DNA from: CAJXVY01 sp031580995
Lineage (GTDB): Bacteria > Actinomycetota > Actinomycetes > Actinomycetales > Microbacteriaceae
Assembly: GCA_031580995.1 (NCBI GenBank)
Contig: JAVLCC010000012.1
Span: 1 to 26,191 of the forward strand
Length of the DNA stretch: 26,191 nucleotides
Direction: 5' to 3'
The notes below the pieces were generated by a model. That model did no database searches and had not been told where the DNA came from. It worked only from the letters and a program-made list of their open reading frames with translations. Position 1 is the first letter of the stretch. Every line of letters begins with the position of its first letter. The translations under genes were made by a program, and so were the position numbers. Shown here piece after piece: positions 7,533 through 13,830 of this stretch.

Positions 7533-8042
7533 CTATTTTGCTGGAGTAGCGGCCGAGATTCCCAAGTGAACCGCTGAAATAACTAAATACGCTCCGAAAA
7601 ACCCAACCGCTGAAACGATGTCCAAGGGGGCAAACAAAAATAAAGCTCCCAGAATTAGAGCAAAAACGGCGTTCAATAAATAATCTCTACCCAACCTGGT
7701 TGAGATTCTTTCTTTTCTGGCTGCGTATAACTCCAAAACCCCACTAAGCAAACCCCATGCGGTAACCAAAGCTATGAAACCTGCGATCTGTGTTTGGTCT
7801 CCCTCTGGAACCAGCAGTGCGAAAACACCAATGATGAGCGCAATGATTGCGAAGGGAATTGCCTCAATTGTGGCTATTCCTTTTTGATTTATGAAATGAA
7901 CAGCCGCGGTGACCAGGGCCAATCCCACTCCATAAACTCCGAGCGAAAATAGCCCCACCGAAGCGGAGTGGGATTGCGAAAAGGTGATGAACAGTCCAAC
8001 CACCAAGCTAATGACAGCTCTGAGGCCGGATGAAAGACGCAT
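7533..8042 (-). CDS. HdeD/DUF308-like six-helix membrane protein
   Basis: This 169-residue protein is almost entirely hydrophobic, with about six membrane helices arranged as repeated pairs. The regularly spaced short helices with small-residue motifs (GLFSLGVYGVGLALVTAAVHF, GFIALVTAWGLLSGVLELYAARKE, GFFGAYLVISAVHLGI) match the HdeD/DUF308 family. A cytoplasmic basic loop ARKERISTRLGRDYL lies near residues 108-122. Members are linked to acid resistance in enterobacteria, but the actinobacterial ones have no established role. The gene starts 4 bases after dnaB ends and is likely co-transcribed with it; the pairing looks like genome compaction rather than a functional link. Confidence 0.7.
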   Translation of the reverse strand: MRLSSGLRAVISLVVGLFITFSQSHSASVGLFSLGVYGVGLALVTAAVHFINQKGIATIEAIPFAIIALIIGVFALLVPEGDQTQIAGFIALVTAWGLLSGVLELYAARKERISTRLGRDYLLNAVFALILGALFLFAPLDIVSAVGFFGAYLVISAVHLGISAATPAK

Positions 8043-8046
8043 TCAG

Positions 8047-9387
8047 CTATCTTTGCATATTCATGAAACGTGAGTATTGACCCTGGAATGCAACCACCAC
8101 AGTTCCAGTGGGACCGTTTCGCTGCTTTGCCAAAATTAAATCCGCCTCACCTGCTCTAGGGTGATCCTTCTCAAAAACTCCCTCTCGATGCAATAAGACG
8201 ACAACATCGGCGTCCTGCTCTAGCGAACCACTCTCTCGAAGATGAGAAAGTTCGGGCTTTTTATCTTTGCTCTGTTCTGTTTGTCGGTTCAGCTGAGAAA
8301 TGGCTATCACCGGCACGCCCAACTCTTTTGCCAAAAGCTTCAGAGCTCTTGAAAATTCTGAAACCTCTTGCTGGCGCGATTCGACTTTCTTGCCCGAGGT
8401 CAGAAGCTGCAAGTAGTCGATCACCACCATCTTCAATTCAGTTTGTTGAGCAAGTCTTCTGCACTTCGCCCTGATTTCAACCAAAGTCATATTCGGCGAA
8501 TCGTCGATGTAAAGCGGTGCATCGTTGATCTTGCCCCGGGTAGCTGCAATTTTTGACCAATCCTTCTCGGCAAGCATTCCCTTACGCATTGACTGCAGAC
8601 TAATTGCGGATTCCGCGCTGAGAAGCCTCATAGCGATTTCAGCTCTACCCATTTCTAGGCTAAAGAATATGGTGCTGTTGCCCTTTGCCAGAGCAGCATT
8701 TCTGGCTATGTCCAATGCTAAAGTCGACTTACCCATCGCAGGACGTGCCGCCAAAATAACCAGCTGTCCTGGGTGCAATCCGTGTGTTAGTTGATCAAGC
8801 TCTGTAAACCCAGTAGCAATACCCGTGAGTTCGCCTCCACGATTTTGAGCTGACTCCATTTCCTTTATGGCATCTTCAATGCTGTAGGAGAGGGCTACGA
8901 AATCTTCACCAGCACTGGCTGAGGCAACTTTGAAAATTTCTGATTGAGCGTCGTTTACGAGCTCAACCACCTCGCCCTGGCTTTCATAACCACTTTGGGC
9001 AATCCTCGTCCCAGCTTCAATCAGTCGACGAAGAACCGCTTTCTCGCTCACAATCGATGCGTAGTAACCCGCACTCGCTGCCGTTGGAACATAAGAAGCT
9101 AGGGAGTGCAGATAATCTGCTCCTCCAGCTTTGAGGAGGTTTCCGGTTTTATTTAGTTCATCAGTTACAGCAATGACATCAGTTGGTTCACCCTTGCCAA
9201 ACAAAGACAGCACGGCGTTGAAGATGAATTCATGTTTGGGAGCGTAAAAATCGGTTGGCTTTACCTCTTCGAATACCTCCGCTACAGCCTCTTGGCTTAG
9301 CAACATTCCGCCAAGGGTGGCCATCTCAGCGTTGAGATCGTTAGGGAGGGTTCTTACTGAGCCCTCAACCGGTGCCACCATGCTCAT
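8047..9387 (-). CDS. dnaB: Replicative DNA helicase DnaB
   Basis: DnaB is the hexameric 5'-3' helicase at the replication fork, loaded at oriC after DnaA opens the duplex. The 446-residue protein has the N-terminal DnaB domain (about 15-120), a linker, and the RecA-like domain with Walker A ARPAMGKST (214-222), Walker B MVVIDYLQLL, and the SQLNRQTEQ and AKQRNGPTG motifs. No intein is present, unlike several actinobacterial DnaBs. The ATG start has GGAGG 8 bases upstream; the next in-frame ATG two codons later is less well placed. The upstream gap carries five DnaA boxes, suggesting DnaA-dependent control or a link to initiation. Three small membrane-protein genes follow closely. Confidence 0.96.
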   Translation of the reverse strand: MSMVAPVEGSVRTLPNDLNAEMATLGGMLLSQEAVAEVFEEVKPTDFYAPKHEFIFNAVLSLFGKGEPTDVIAVTDELNKTGNLLKAGGADYLHSLASYVPTAASAGYYASIVSEKAVLRRLIEAGTRIAQSGYESQGEVVELVNDAQSEIFKVASASAGEDFVALSYSIEDAIKEMESAQNRGGELTGIATGFTELDQLTHGLHPGQLVILAARPAMGKSTLALDIARNAALAKGNSTIFFSLEMGRAEIAMRLLSAESAISLQSMRKGMLAEKDWSKIAATRGKINDAPLYIDDSPNMTLVEIRAKCRRLAQQTELKMVVIDYLQLLTSGKKVESRQQEVSEFSRALKLLAKELGVPVIAISQLNRQTEQSKDKKPELSHLRESGSLEQDADVVVLLHREGVFEKDHPRAGEADLILAKQRNGPTGTVVVAFQGQYSRFMNMQR

Positions 9388-9420
9388 AAAAGGTTCCTCC
9401 AGAACTCGATTTACTGTTGA

Positions 9421-9476
9421 CTAAAATCTATGTTTTATCTAAGACCTTTATATCTTTCAGTAGGGACATTTATCTT
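9421..9476. other. AT-rich stretch between dnaB and the DnaA-box cluster
   Basis: This stretch is visibly AT-richer than its surroundings, with runs such as ATGTTTTATCTAAG and CTTTATATCTTTC, and it lies directly beside the DnaA-box array. It must also hold the dnaB promoter, for which I see only weak candidates. Together with the boxes it has the components of an unwinding region, but nothing in the sequence proves unwinding. Confidence 0.35.
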
Positions 9477-9498
9477 GCAAAACACACCTTGTATTGCC

Positions 9499-9663
9499 TG
9501 TGGATAACCCTGTGGAAACACGCCAGAGAGTTGTTACTAGTTCTGTGCATAACCTGTGTATAACTTGTGCATAACTCTCAAAAACCCAATTAACCACTGG
9601 TCTGTAGCCTGTGGGGAAAACTTTTTTGAAAAGCCTAAAGTTCAGCTTTATAGTTGTGGATAA
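9499..9663 (+). repeat. Five DnaA boxes in the dnaB-rplI gap
   Basis: Five 9-mers matching TGTGNATAA are present, all in the same direction: TGTGGATAA (9499-9507), TGTGCATAA (9544-9552), TGTGTATAA (9555-9563), TGTGCATAA (9566-9574) and TGTGGATAA (9655-9663). Two are perfect consensus. The middle three are phased exactly 11 bases apart, about one helical turn. A degenerate TGTGGAAAC lies at 9511-9519. The 9388-9732 gap otherwise holds only an AT-rich stretch and the rplI terminator, with no coding capacity. Possible roles are DnaA control of dnaB, DnaA titration, or an accessory initiation site. Confidence 0.85.
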
Positions 9664-9686
9664 GTGTTCTGAAAAAGACTCTTAAA

Positions 9687-9720
9687 CGACTAAAGGCGAG
9701 GTATGCCTCGCCTTTAGTCG
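9687..9720 (-). terminator. Intrinsic terminator of the rpsF-ssb-rpsR-rplI operon
   Basis: The arms CGACTAAAGGCGAGG and CCTCGCCTTTAGTCG form a perfect 15-bp stem with a 4-base loop. On the minus strand the stem begins 12 bases after the rplI stop and is followed by TTTAAGAGTCTTTTT, an interrupted U-tract. It separates the ribosomal operon from the DnaA-box region and dnaB. Confidence 0.85.
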
Positions 9721-9732
9721 CTATGGTTTCGG

Positions 9733-10182
9733 TTATTTAGCCTCAACCACCTGAAGCTTTAGATTTGCAGTCAGCTCACCGATACGAACGGTTGCTTCGT
9801 GTTCGCCTAGGGTTTTGATTGATGTCGCAAATTCAACTTTGCGCTTATCCACCTCTCCAAGCCCTGCGGCACTGATTGCATTGGCAACATCCCCGTGCTT
9901 CACGGCACCAAACAGACGACCTTCCTTACCTGATTTCATTGAAATCTTGATAGGAGCCTCTTCAAGCCTGGCCTTCATGGTTTGAGCAGCCTCGGCATCA
10001 GCTAGGTGACGTGCCTTGCGGGCGGCTTTGATCTGATCCACCTGGCGCTCACCGCCTTTGCTCCAAGTAACTGCATAGCCGTTAGGGATTAGGTAGTTAC
10101 GTGCGTAACCACCCTTTACCTCAACTACGTCTCCAGCGCTTCCCAGCCCGGAAACTTCATTTGTAAGAATAATCTTTGGCAT
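9733..10182 (-). CDS. rplI: Ribosomal protein bL9
   Basis: bL9 binds domain V of 23S rRNA near the L1 stalk and supports reading-frame fidelity. The 149-residue protein has the N-terminal signature MPKIILTNEVSGLGSAGDVVEVKGGYARNYLIPNGYA (in part), a basic connecting helix (about 45-75) and the C-terminal domain ending LTANLKLQVVEAK. The start is fixed by the conserved N-terminus and by AGGAG upstream; a longer in-frame reading would run deep into rpsR and is rejected. It is the last gene of the S6-SSB-S18-L9 operon, 10 bases after rpsR, and is followed by a strong hairpin terminator. Confidence 0.97.
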   Translation of the reverse strand: MPKIILTNEVSGLGSAGDVVEVKGGYARNYLIPNGYAVTWSKGGERQVDQIKAARKARHLADAEAAQTMKARLEEAPIKISMKSGKEGRLFGAVKHGDVANAISAAGLGEVDKRKVEFATSIKTLGEHEATVRIGELTANLKLQVVEAK

Positions 10183-10192
10183 TGGTTTCTCC

Positions 10193-10447
10193 TTAGCGCC
10201 CGGCGCCTGAATAAGGGAGCAGTGCCATCTCGCGGGCATTTTTGACTGCCTTGGCGATCTTGCGCTGGTCCTGAACGGAAACTCCGGTAATTCGACGTGC
10301 ACGGATCTTGCCACGATCAGAAATGAACTTCCTGAGTGTTGCAACATCCTTATAGTCGATGGTGCCAACCTTCACCAGTTTCACTGGTGCTGGCTTGGCC
10401 ATGCTGTTAAGTCTTGCTTTGCGCTTGGCTGCGCCTTTTCCTGCCAT
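10193..10447 (-). CDS. rpsR: Ribosomal protein bS18
   Basis: bS18 sits on the 30S platform paired with bS6 at 16S rRNA helix 22. The 84-residue basic protein contains the family core IDYKDVATLRKFISDRGKI (in part), RRITGVSVQDQRKIAKAVKNAREMALLPY (in part). No CXXC zinc pair is present; the N-terminus is AGKGAAKRKARLN, so this is the C- (zinc-free) form. GGAG lies 8 bases before the ATG. It follows ssb by 23 bases and precedes rplI in the conserved operon, and together with S6 may bind the operon leader. Confidence 0.95.
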   Translation of the reverse strand: MAGKGAAKRKARLNSMAKPAPVKLVKVGTIDYKDVATLRKFISDRGKIRARRITGVSVQDQRKIAKAVKNAREMALLPYSGAGR

Positions 10448-10470
10448 TTGTTTTCTCCTCTTCTAATTCT

Positions 10471-10950
10471 CTAAAACGGGGTGTCATCACTAGCTGATTC
10501 AGCTGGGTTTGCCCAGTTATCAGCAGCTGGCTTTGAATCACTCCATGGGTTTGATTCCACGGGTGAGGGGCCAGCACTGTCACGTGCTCTGCGGGTGACC
10601 GCAGCGGTTGCATAACGCAGTGAAGGTCCAACCTCGTCAATCTCTAGCTCCATTGAAGCTCTCGCTTCTCCCTGAGCTGATTGATAAGCACTTGGTGGCT
10701 TCAGTCGACCGGTGACAACTACGCGAGCGCCTTTTTGCAAAGACTGCGCCATGTTTTCAGCCACTTCGCGCCATCCGGTGCAACGAACCCAAACTGTCTC
10801 ACCATCAACCCACTCACCACTTTGCTTGTTGTAGGTCCTTGGTGTGGAGCCAACCCTGATGGAAGCTACTGCAATTCCGTTTTGGGTGTAACGAAGCTCT
10901 GGATCATCAGCCAGGTTTCCAACCACGGTCAATATTGCTTCGCCGGCCAT
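10471..10950 (-). CDS. ssb: Single-stranded DNA-binding protein
   Basis: SSB coats single-stranded DNA at forks and repair sites as a tetramer. The 159 residues comprise an OB-fold of about 110 residues (MAGEAILTVVGNLADDPELR at the start; VWVRCTGWREVAENMAQSLQKGARVVVTGRL in the core, in part), a disordered Ser/Pro/Asn linker, and the acidic protein-interaction tip ending SDDTPF. The terminal DxxPF is the usual docking tail. It lies between rpsF and rpsR, 2 bases after rpsF, so it is expressed with the ribosomal genes, as usual. Confidence 0.96.
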   Translation of the reverse strand: MAGEAILTVVGNLADDPELRYTQNGIAVASIRVGSTPRTYNKQSGEWVDGETVWVRCTGWREVAENMAQSLQKGARVVVTGRLKPPSAYQSAQGEARASMELEIDEVGPSLRYATAAVTRRARDSAGPSPVESNPWSDSKPAADNWANPAESASDDTPF

Positions 10951-10952
10951 GA

Positions 10953-11318
10953 CTAGTTTGCCTTTGGCTTCCGAGGAGCCTTCTTCTGAGGCTTCTCTGG
11001 TTCAAACTCAACTGGATTGATGCTGAAAACGGCGTCTTCATAGCGCATCACTTTGGTGCGCAGAATTTGCTCATTCAGCCTCAACTGACGCTCAACCTCA
11101 GTTACCTCGTCTGGGTTTGAGTGAACGTTCACAACGGCATAGATTGCCTCGTTGTTTTTTTCGATTTGGTAGGCAAGTTTTCTTTTTCCCCAGAGGTCAA
11201 GATTGTCAACGGTTCCACCAGCTTTGGTGACTACCGCGAGGCTCTTTTCCAGAATGGGGGTTACTTGCTTGTCTTCTGTTGATGGATCAAAAATAACCAT
11301 CAGTTCGTATTTATGCAT
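10953..11318 (-). CDS. rpsF: Ribosomal protein bS6
   Basis: bS6 is a 30S platform protein that binds with bS18. The 121-residue protein begins MHKYELMVIFDPSTEDKQV and contains the typical DLWGKRKLAYQIEKNNEAIY and LNEQILRTKVMRYED segments; the tail PEKPQKKAPRKPKAN is basic. The start is unambiguous. A strong AAGGAGG lies 12 bases upstream of the ATG, further than usual, and sits inside a possible leader stem-loop. It is first in the rpsF-ssb-rpsR-rplI operon. Confidence 0.96.
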   Translation of the reverse strand: MHKYELMVIFDPSTEDKQVTPILEKSLAVVTKAGGTVDNLDLWGKRKLAYQIEKNNEAIYAVVNVHSNPDEVTEVERQLRLNEQILRTKVMRYEDAVFSINPVEFEPEKPQKKAPRKPKAN

Positions 11319-11347
11319 AGCTAACCCACACCTCCTTCGGTCTTAGC
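11319..11347 (-). promoter_or_regulatory. rpsF leader stem enclosing the ribosome-binding site (possible S6:S18 site)
   Basis: On the minus strand GCTAA (11343-11347) can pair with TTAGC (11320-11324), enclosing GACCGAAGGAGGTGTGGG, in which ACC can pair with GGT. The ribosome-binding site AAGGAGG thus lies inside a small hairpin with an exposed CCG nearby. Bacterial rpsF leaders often carry an S6:S18-binding structure with a key CCG. Assignment to that family is an inference from a short stem. Confidence 0.35.
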
Positions 11348-11395
11348 GGTTACAGGATTTCTGCAACAGGAGGGGTTAAACGTGCCTTTCGGCAA

Positions 11396-11401
11396 CTTAT
11401 A
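11396..11401 (-). promoter_or_regulatory. Candidate -10 element for the rpsF operon
   Basis: Minus-strand TATAAG lies in the context TGTATAAGTT, an extended -10 form, just after the end of the CCA-adding enzyme gene and about 78 bases before the rpsF start. No convincing -35 is seen. It would make the rpsF operon independent of the upstream gene and give a leader long enough for the stem near the start. Confidence 0.35.
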
Positions 11402-11405
11402 CAGC

Positions 11406-12824
11406 CTAGCGAGCAGACCACCATTCGAGCAAGCGTTTTTTGGCTTCTTCCTCACCCAGCGGGCCATTTTCAATCCGAAGCTCCAACAGGTACTTATAGG
11501 CCTTACCCACTTCCGGTCCTGCTGGGATCTCTAAAATCTGCATGATTTGTTCGCCGTTGAGATCAGGCCGCATCGAATTGAGCTCTTCTTTCTCACTGAT
11601 TTCAGCAATTCGTTTTTCCAGATCGTCATAAGCAAAAGACAGCCTTTCGGCTTTGCGTTTGTTTCTGGTGGTGACATCACTTCGGGTGAGGATATGCAAT
11701 CGGGTTAGTTGTTCAGCTGCATCTCTGACGTATCGCCTAACAGCACTGTCACTCCACTGCTGATCGCTGTAGCCAAAAAACCTCAAATGAAGCTCAATTA
11801 GCAATGAAACAGCTTTGATGGTGTCGTTATCAAACCGGAGCTCTTTGAGGCGCTTTTTTGCAAGCTTTGAACCAACAATGTCGTGATGATAAAAAGTCAC
11901 AGCGCCCCCTGGTTCTAATTTCCTGGTGGCTGGTTTGCCGATGTCATGCAATAAAGCCGCCATTCGTGAGATCAGGTCTTTTTCCAACCCATAATCAGCT
12001 TCGTAGTCAATTGCCTGTTCCAAAACAGTCAGAGTGTGTTGATAGACATCTTTGTGGTGGTGGTGCTCATCCGCTTCTAATTTCAAAGCTGGCAATTCAG
12101 GCAACACCAAATCAGCGATCCCTGAATCAACTAAAGCTGTCAGTCCAAGTCTTGGCTGATCGGAAAGCAAAAGCTTTGTTAGTTCATCCCTGACTCGCTC
12201 CATTGAAATGATTTCAATGCGTTTGGCCATTGAACTCATCGCCTGAAAGGTGTCAATGTCGATATCAAAACCCAGTTGAGCTGCAAATCGGCAGGCGCGC
12301 ATCATCCTTAGGGGATCATCGCTAAAGCTAATCTCAGGATCAGTTGGGGTTTTTATTTTTTTATCCAATAGATCCTGCAAGCCTCCGTGAGGATCAACAA
12401 AGACTCGATCGGGAAGCCTTAGAGCCATTGAGTTCACCGCAAAGTCTCGGCGAATCAAATCACTTTCTAAATCATCACCGAACTCAACTGTTGGTTTGCG
12501 GGTTTTTTTGTCATAGCTATCTGCACGATAAGTGGTTATCTCAACCTGTTCGCCATCAATGGTGGCGGCAATGGTTCCAAACTCACGCCCAACATCCCAG
12601 GTGTTGGTGGCCCAACCCTTGAGGATTTTCAAGATGTCATCGGGGTATGCATTGGTGGTGAAATCTAAATCTGGTGATATTCGTCCCAAAAACGCATCCC
12701 TGACAGGTCCCCCCACCAGCGCTATTTCAAAACCGGCTGCCACGAACTTCTCACCAAGTTTGCTAAGAATTGGCGATGAAGTTGAGCTTTCCAGATTGGC
12801 AAGCGCATCGGCTACGGTTTGCAT
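11406..12824 (-). CDS. CCA tRNA nucleotidyltransferase (PcnA/Cca family)
   Basis: This enzyme adds or repairs the 3' CCA of tRNAs using CTP and ATP. The N-terminal nucleotidyltransferase head has ALVGGPVRDAFLGRISPDLDFTT, with the catalytic DxD (DLD) about 52 residues from the chosen start, then RRDFAVNSMAL, then the RNA-binding/neck region. The C-terminal half is an HD domain with HHHKDVYQHT and LLHDIGKPATR, typical of actinobacterial members. About 472 residues is a normal length. The ATG beginning MQTVADALANLESS is preferred; an in-frame TTG 9 codons upstream is possible, and neither has a clear ribosome-binding site. It diverges from the NUDIX gene, an arrangement common near actinobacterial origins. 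Confidence 0.9.
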   Translation of the reverse strand: MQTVADALANLESSTSSPILSKLGEKFVAAGFEIALVGGPVRDAFLGRISPDLDFTTNAYPDDILKILKGWATNTWDVGREFGTIAATIDGEQVEITTYRADSYDKKTRKPTVEFGDDLESDLIRRDFAVNSMALRLPDRVFVDPHGGLQDLLDKKIKTPTDPEISFSDDPLRMMRACRFAAQLGFDIDIDTFQAMSSMAKRIEIISMERVRDELTKLLLSDQPRLGLTALVDSGIADLVLPELPALKLEADEHHHHKDVYQHTLTVLEQAIDYEADYGLEKDLISRMAALLHDIGKPATRKLEPGGAVTFYHHDIVGSKLAKKRLKELRFDNDTIKAVSLLIELHLRFFGYSDQQWSDSAVRRYVRDAAEQLTRLHILTRSDVTTRNKRKAERLSFAYDDLEKRIAEISEKEELNSMRPDLNGEQIMQILEIPAGPEVGKAYKYLLELRIENGPLGEEEAKKRLLEWWSAR

Positions 12825-12865
12825 GCAAGCTAGCTTGCCATAGCCACTCAAGAAATTTGTCGAAG

Positions 12866-12871
12866 TAGAGT
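12866..12871 (+). promoter_or_regulatory. Candidate -10 of a leaderless promoter for the NUDIX-murJ genes
   Basis: TAGAGT matches the actinobacterial TANNNT -10 and ends 6 bases before the NUDIX ATG. No Shine-Dalgarno lies between, so transcription may begin at the start codon itself. No clear -35 is seen upstream. Confidence 0.4.
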
Positions 12872-12877
12872 TGAGGC

Positions 12878-13321
12878 ATGAAACTTGGTCGCCAGAATAT
12901 CCGCGAGGTAAGCGCGGGGGGTTTGGTGATTTCTAATGACAATCCGAAGCTGGTTGCCCTAATTTCTCATAAGAACAGAGGGGGCAGAGTTGATTGGTGC
13001 ATACCCAAGGGTCACCCAGAAAACAATGAGACCTTGGAGCAGGCAGCCATCCGAGAAGTTTTTGAAGAGACTGGATTAGAAGCCAAGATTTTGAAAAAAC
13101 TGGGAACGATTAGCTATCGATTCAAAGTTGGTAATCAACGAATTTCAAAAACCGTGCATCATTTTCTTATGACCCAGACCGGTGGGGTTTTGGATGCCTT
13201 GAATGACCCAGCTGGGGAGGTTATTGATGCTCAATGGGTTGAGCTAAAAAGCCTGCAAGATGTTTTAGCTCATGAGAACGAGCGGAGAATGGCTCAGTTG
13301 GCAATGGAGATAATTGAGTAA
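12878..13321 (+). CDS. NUDIX hydrolase
   Basis: This 147-residue protein hydrolyses a nucleoside-diphosphate-linked substrate that is not predictable here. The full Nudix box GX5EX7REUXEEXGU is present at residues 45-67 (GHPENNETLEQAAI, then REVFEETGL), giving the metal-binding glutamates at 60, 63 and 64. The upstream DWCIPKGH strand is typical of the fold. In many Actinobacteria a NUDIX gene lies between the CCA-adding enzyme and the DUF6049/murJ genes, as here. Its stop codon overlaps the next ATG (TAATG), so translation is probably coupled. The start has a -10-like element immediately before it rather than a ribosome-binding site. Confidence 0.88.
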   Translation: MKLGRQNIREVSAGGLVISNDNPKLVALISHKNRGGRVDWCIPKGHPENNETLEQAAIREVFEETGLEAKILKKLGTISYRFKVGNQRISKTVHHFLMTQTGGVLDALNDPAGEVIDAQWVELKSLQDVLAHENERRMAQLAMEIIE

Positions 13322-13830
13322 TGGCCAAAAAGACCAGATTTCTAGCACTGCTGCTAATAGTTGTAAGCGTGGCAAGTGTGCCCGCAAGCGTGGTTGCATC
13401 TTTGAACGCCAATGCAGATAGCTCCGACCCGATCAGAGTAGTTCCTGGAAGTGATATCAATCTGGTGAGCGTTGATTCAAACTTGCCGGTGGCAATAGTC
13501 AATGAAACCGATGAGCGAATGGATTTGGAATTGGGTGCTCGGGCAACTAGTGCCAAGCTCGAAGTTCCCGCACGAACTCAGGTCAGCGTTGGCGCTCAGA
13601 GCGCTATAAATGCAGAGCTTCCTGCAAAAGCTGTTGCAAACGGCCAGGTAGAGGTTTTAGTTTGGATAAACGATTCCACAGGGCAAAGAATCTCTGGACC
13701 AGAGACTCTTATTGTGAACATCAACCGCGATGTTGAGGGGATTCTGCTGGCGGTGTTTATCGGTCTACTTTCTGTTTTGCTAGTGGCTGGAATTGTCAGA
13801 ACCTCCCTAAGAAGCAGGCCGAATGACTGA
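13321..13830 (+). CDS. Small secreted/anchored protein resembling the C-terminal end of DUF6049
   Basis: This 169-residue protein has an N-terminal signal peptide (basic MAKKTR, hydrophobic 7-27), an extracytoplasmic beta-rich domain (about 36-135) and a C-terminal membrane helix (140-159) followed by RTSLRSRPND. The pattern of a domain with VPARTQVSVG and AVANGQVEVLVWINDSTGQRI, then one helix and a basic tail, looks like the last domain of DUF6049 proteins. Those normally occupy this slot before murJ but are usually several hundred residues long. Here the large N-terminal part is absent while signal and anchor are intact, suggesting a streamlined form rather than decay. It overlaps NUDIX by 1 base and murJ by 8. 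A link to MurJ and cell-wall synthesis is inferred from position only. Confidence 0.65.
   Translation: MAKKTRFLALLLIVVSVASVPASVVASLNANADSSDPIRVVPGSDINLVSVDSNLPVAIVNETDERMDLELGARATSAKLEVPARTQVSVGAQSAINAELPAKAVANGQVEVLVWINDSTGQRISGPETLIVNINRDVEGILLAVFIGLLSVLLVAGIVRTSLRSRPND

Noticed and set aside
8047..9387. Intein in dnaB, frequent in Actinobacteria
   Set aside because: The protein is of normal length, with uninterrupted Walker A and B regions.
9544..9574. Tandem 11-bp repeats as a CRISPR-like or microsatellite array
   Set aside because: The unit is the DnaA-box consensus with only three adjacent copies and no spacers; DnaA binding explains it better.
9733..10368. Extended 211-codon version of rplI
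   Set aside because: The extra N-terminal residues overlap most of rpsR in another frame and have no similarity to bL9; the conserved start with AGGAG upstream is at 10182.
12825..12838. 14-bp palindrome GCAAGCTAGCTTGC at the CCA-enzyme start
   Set aside because: It overlaps the start codon region and is short; no second copy or nearby promoter element supports an operator.
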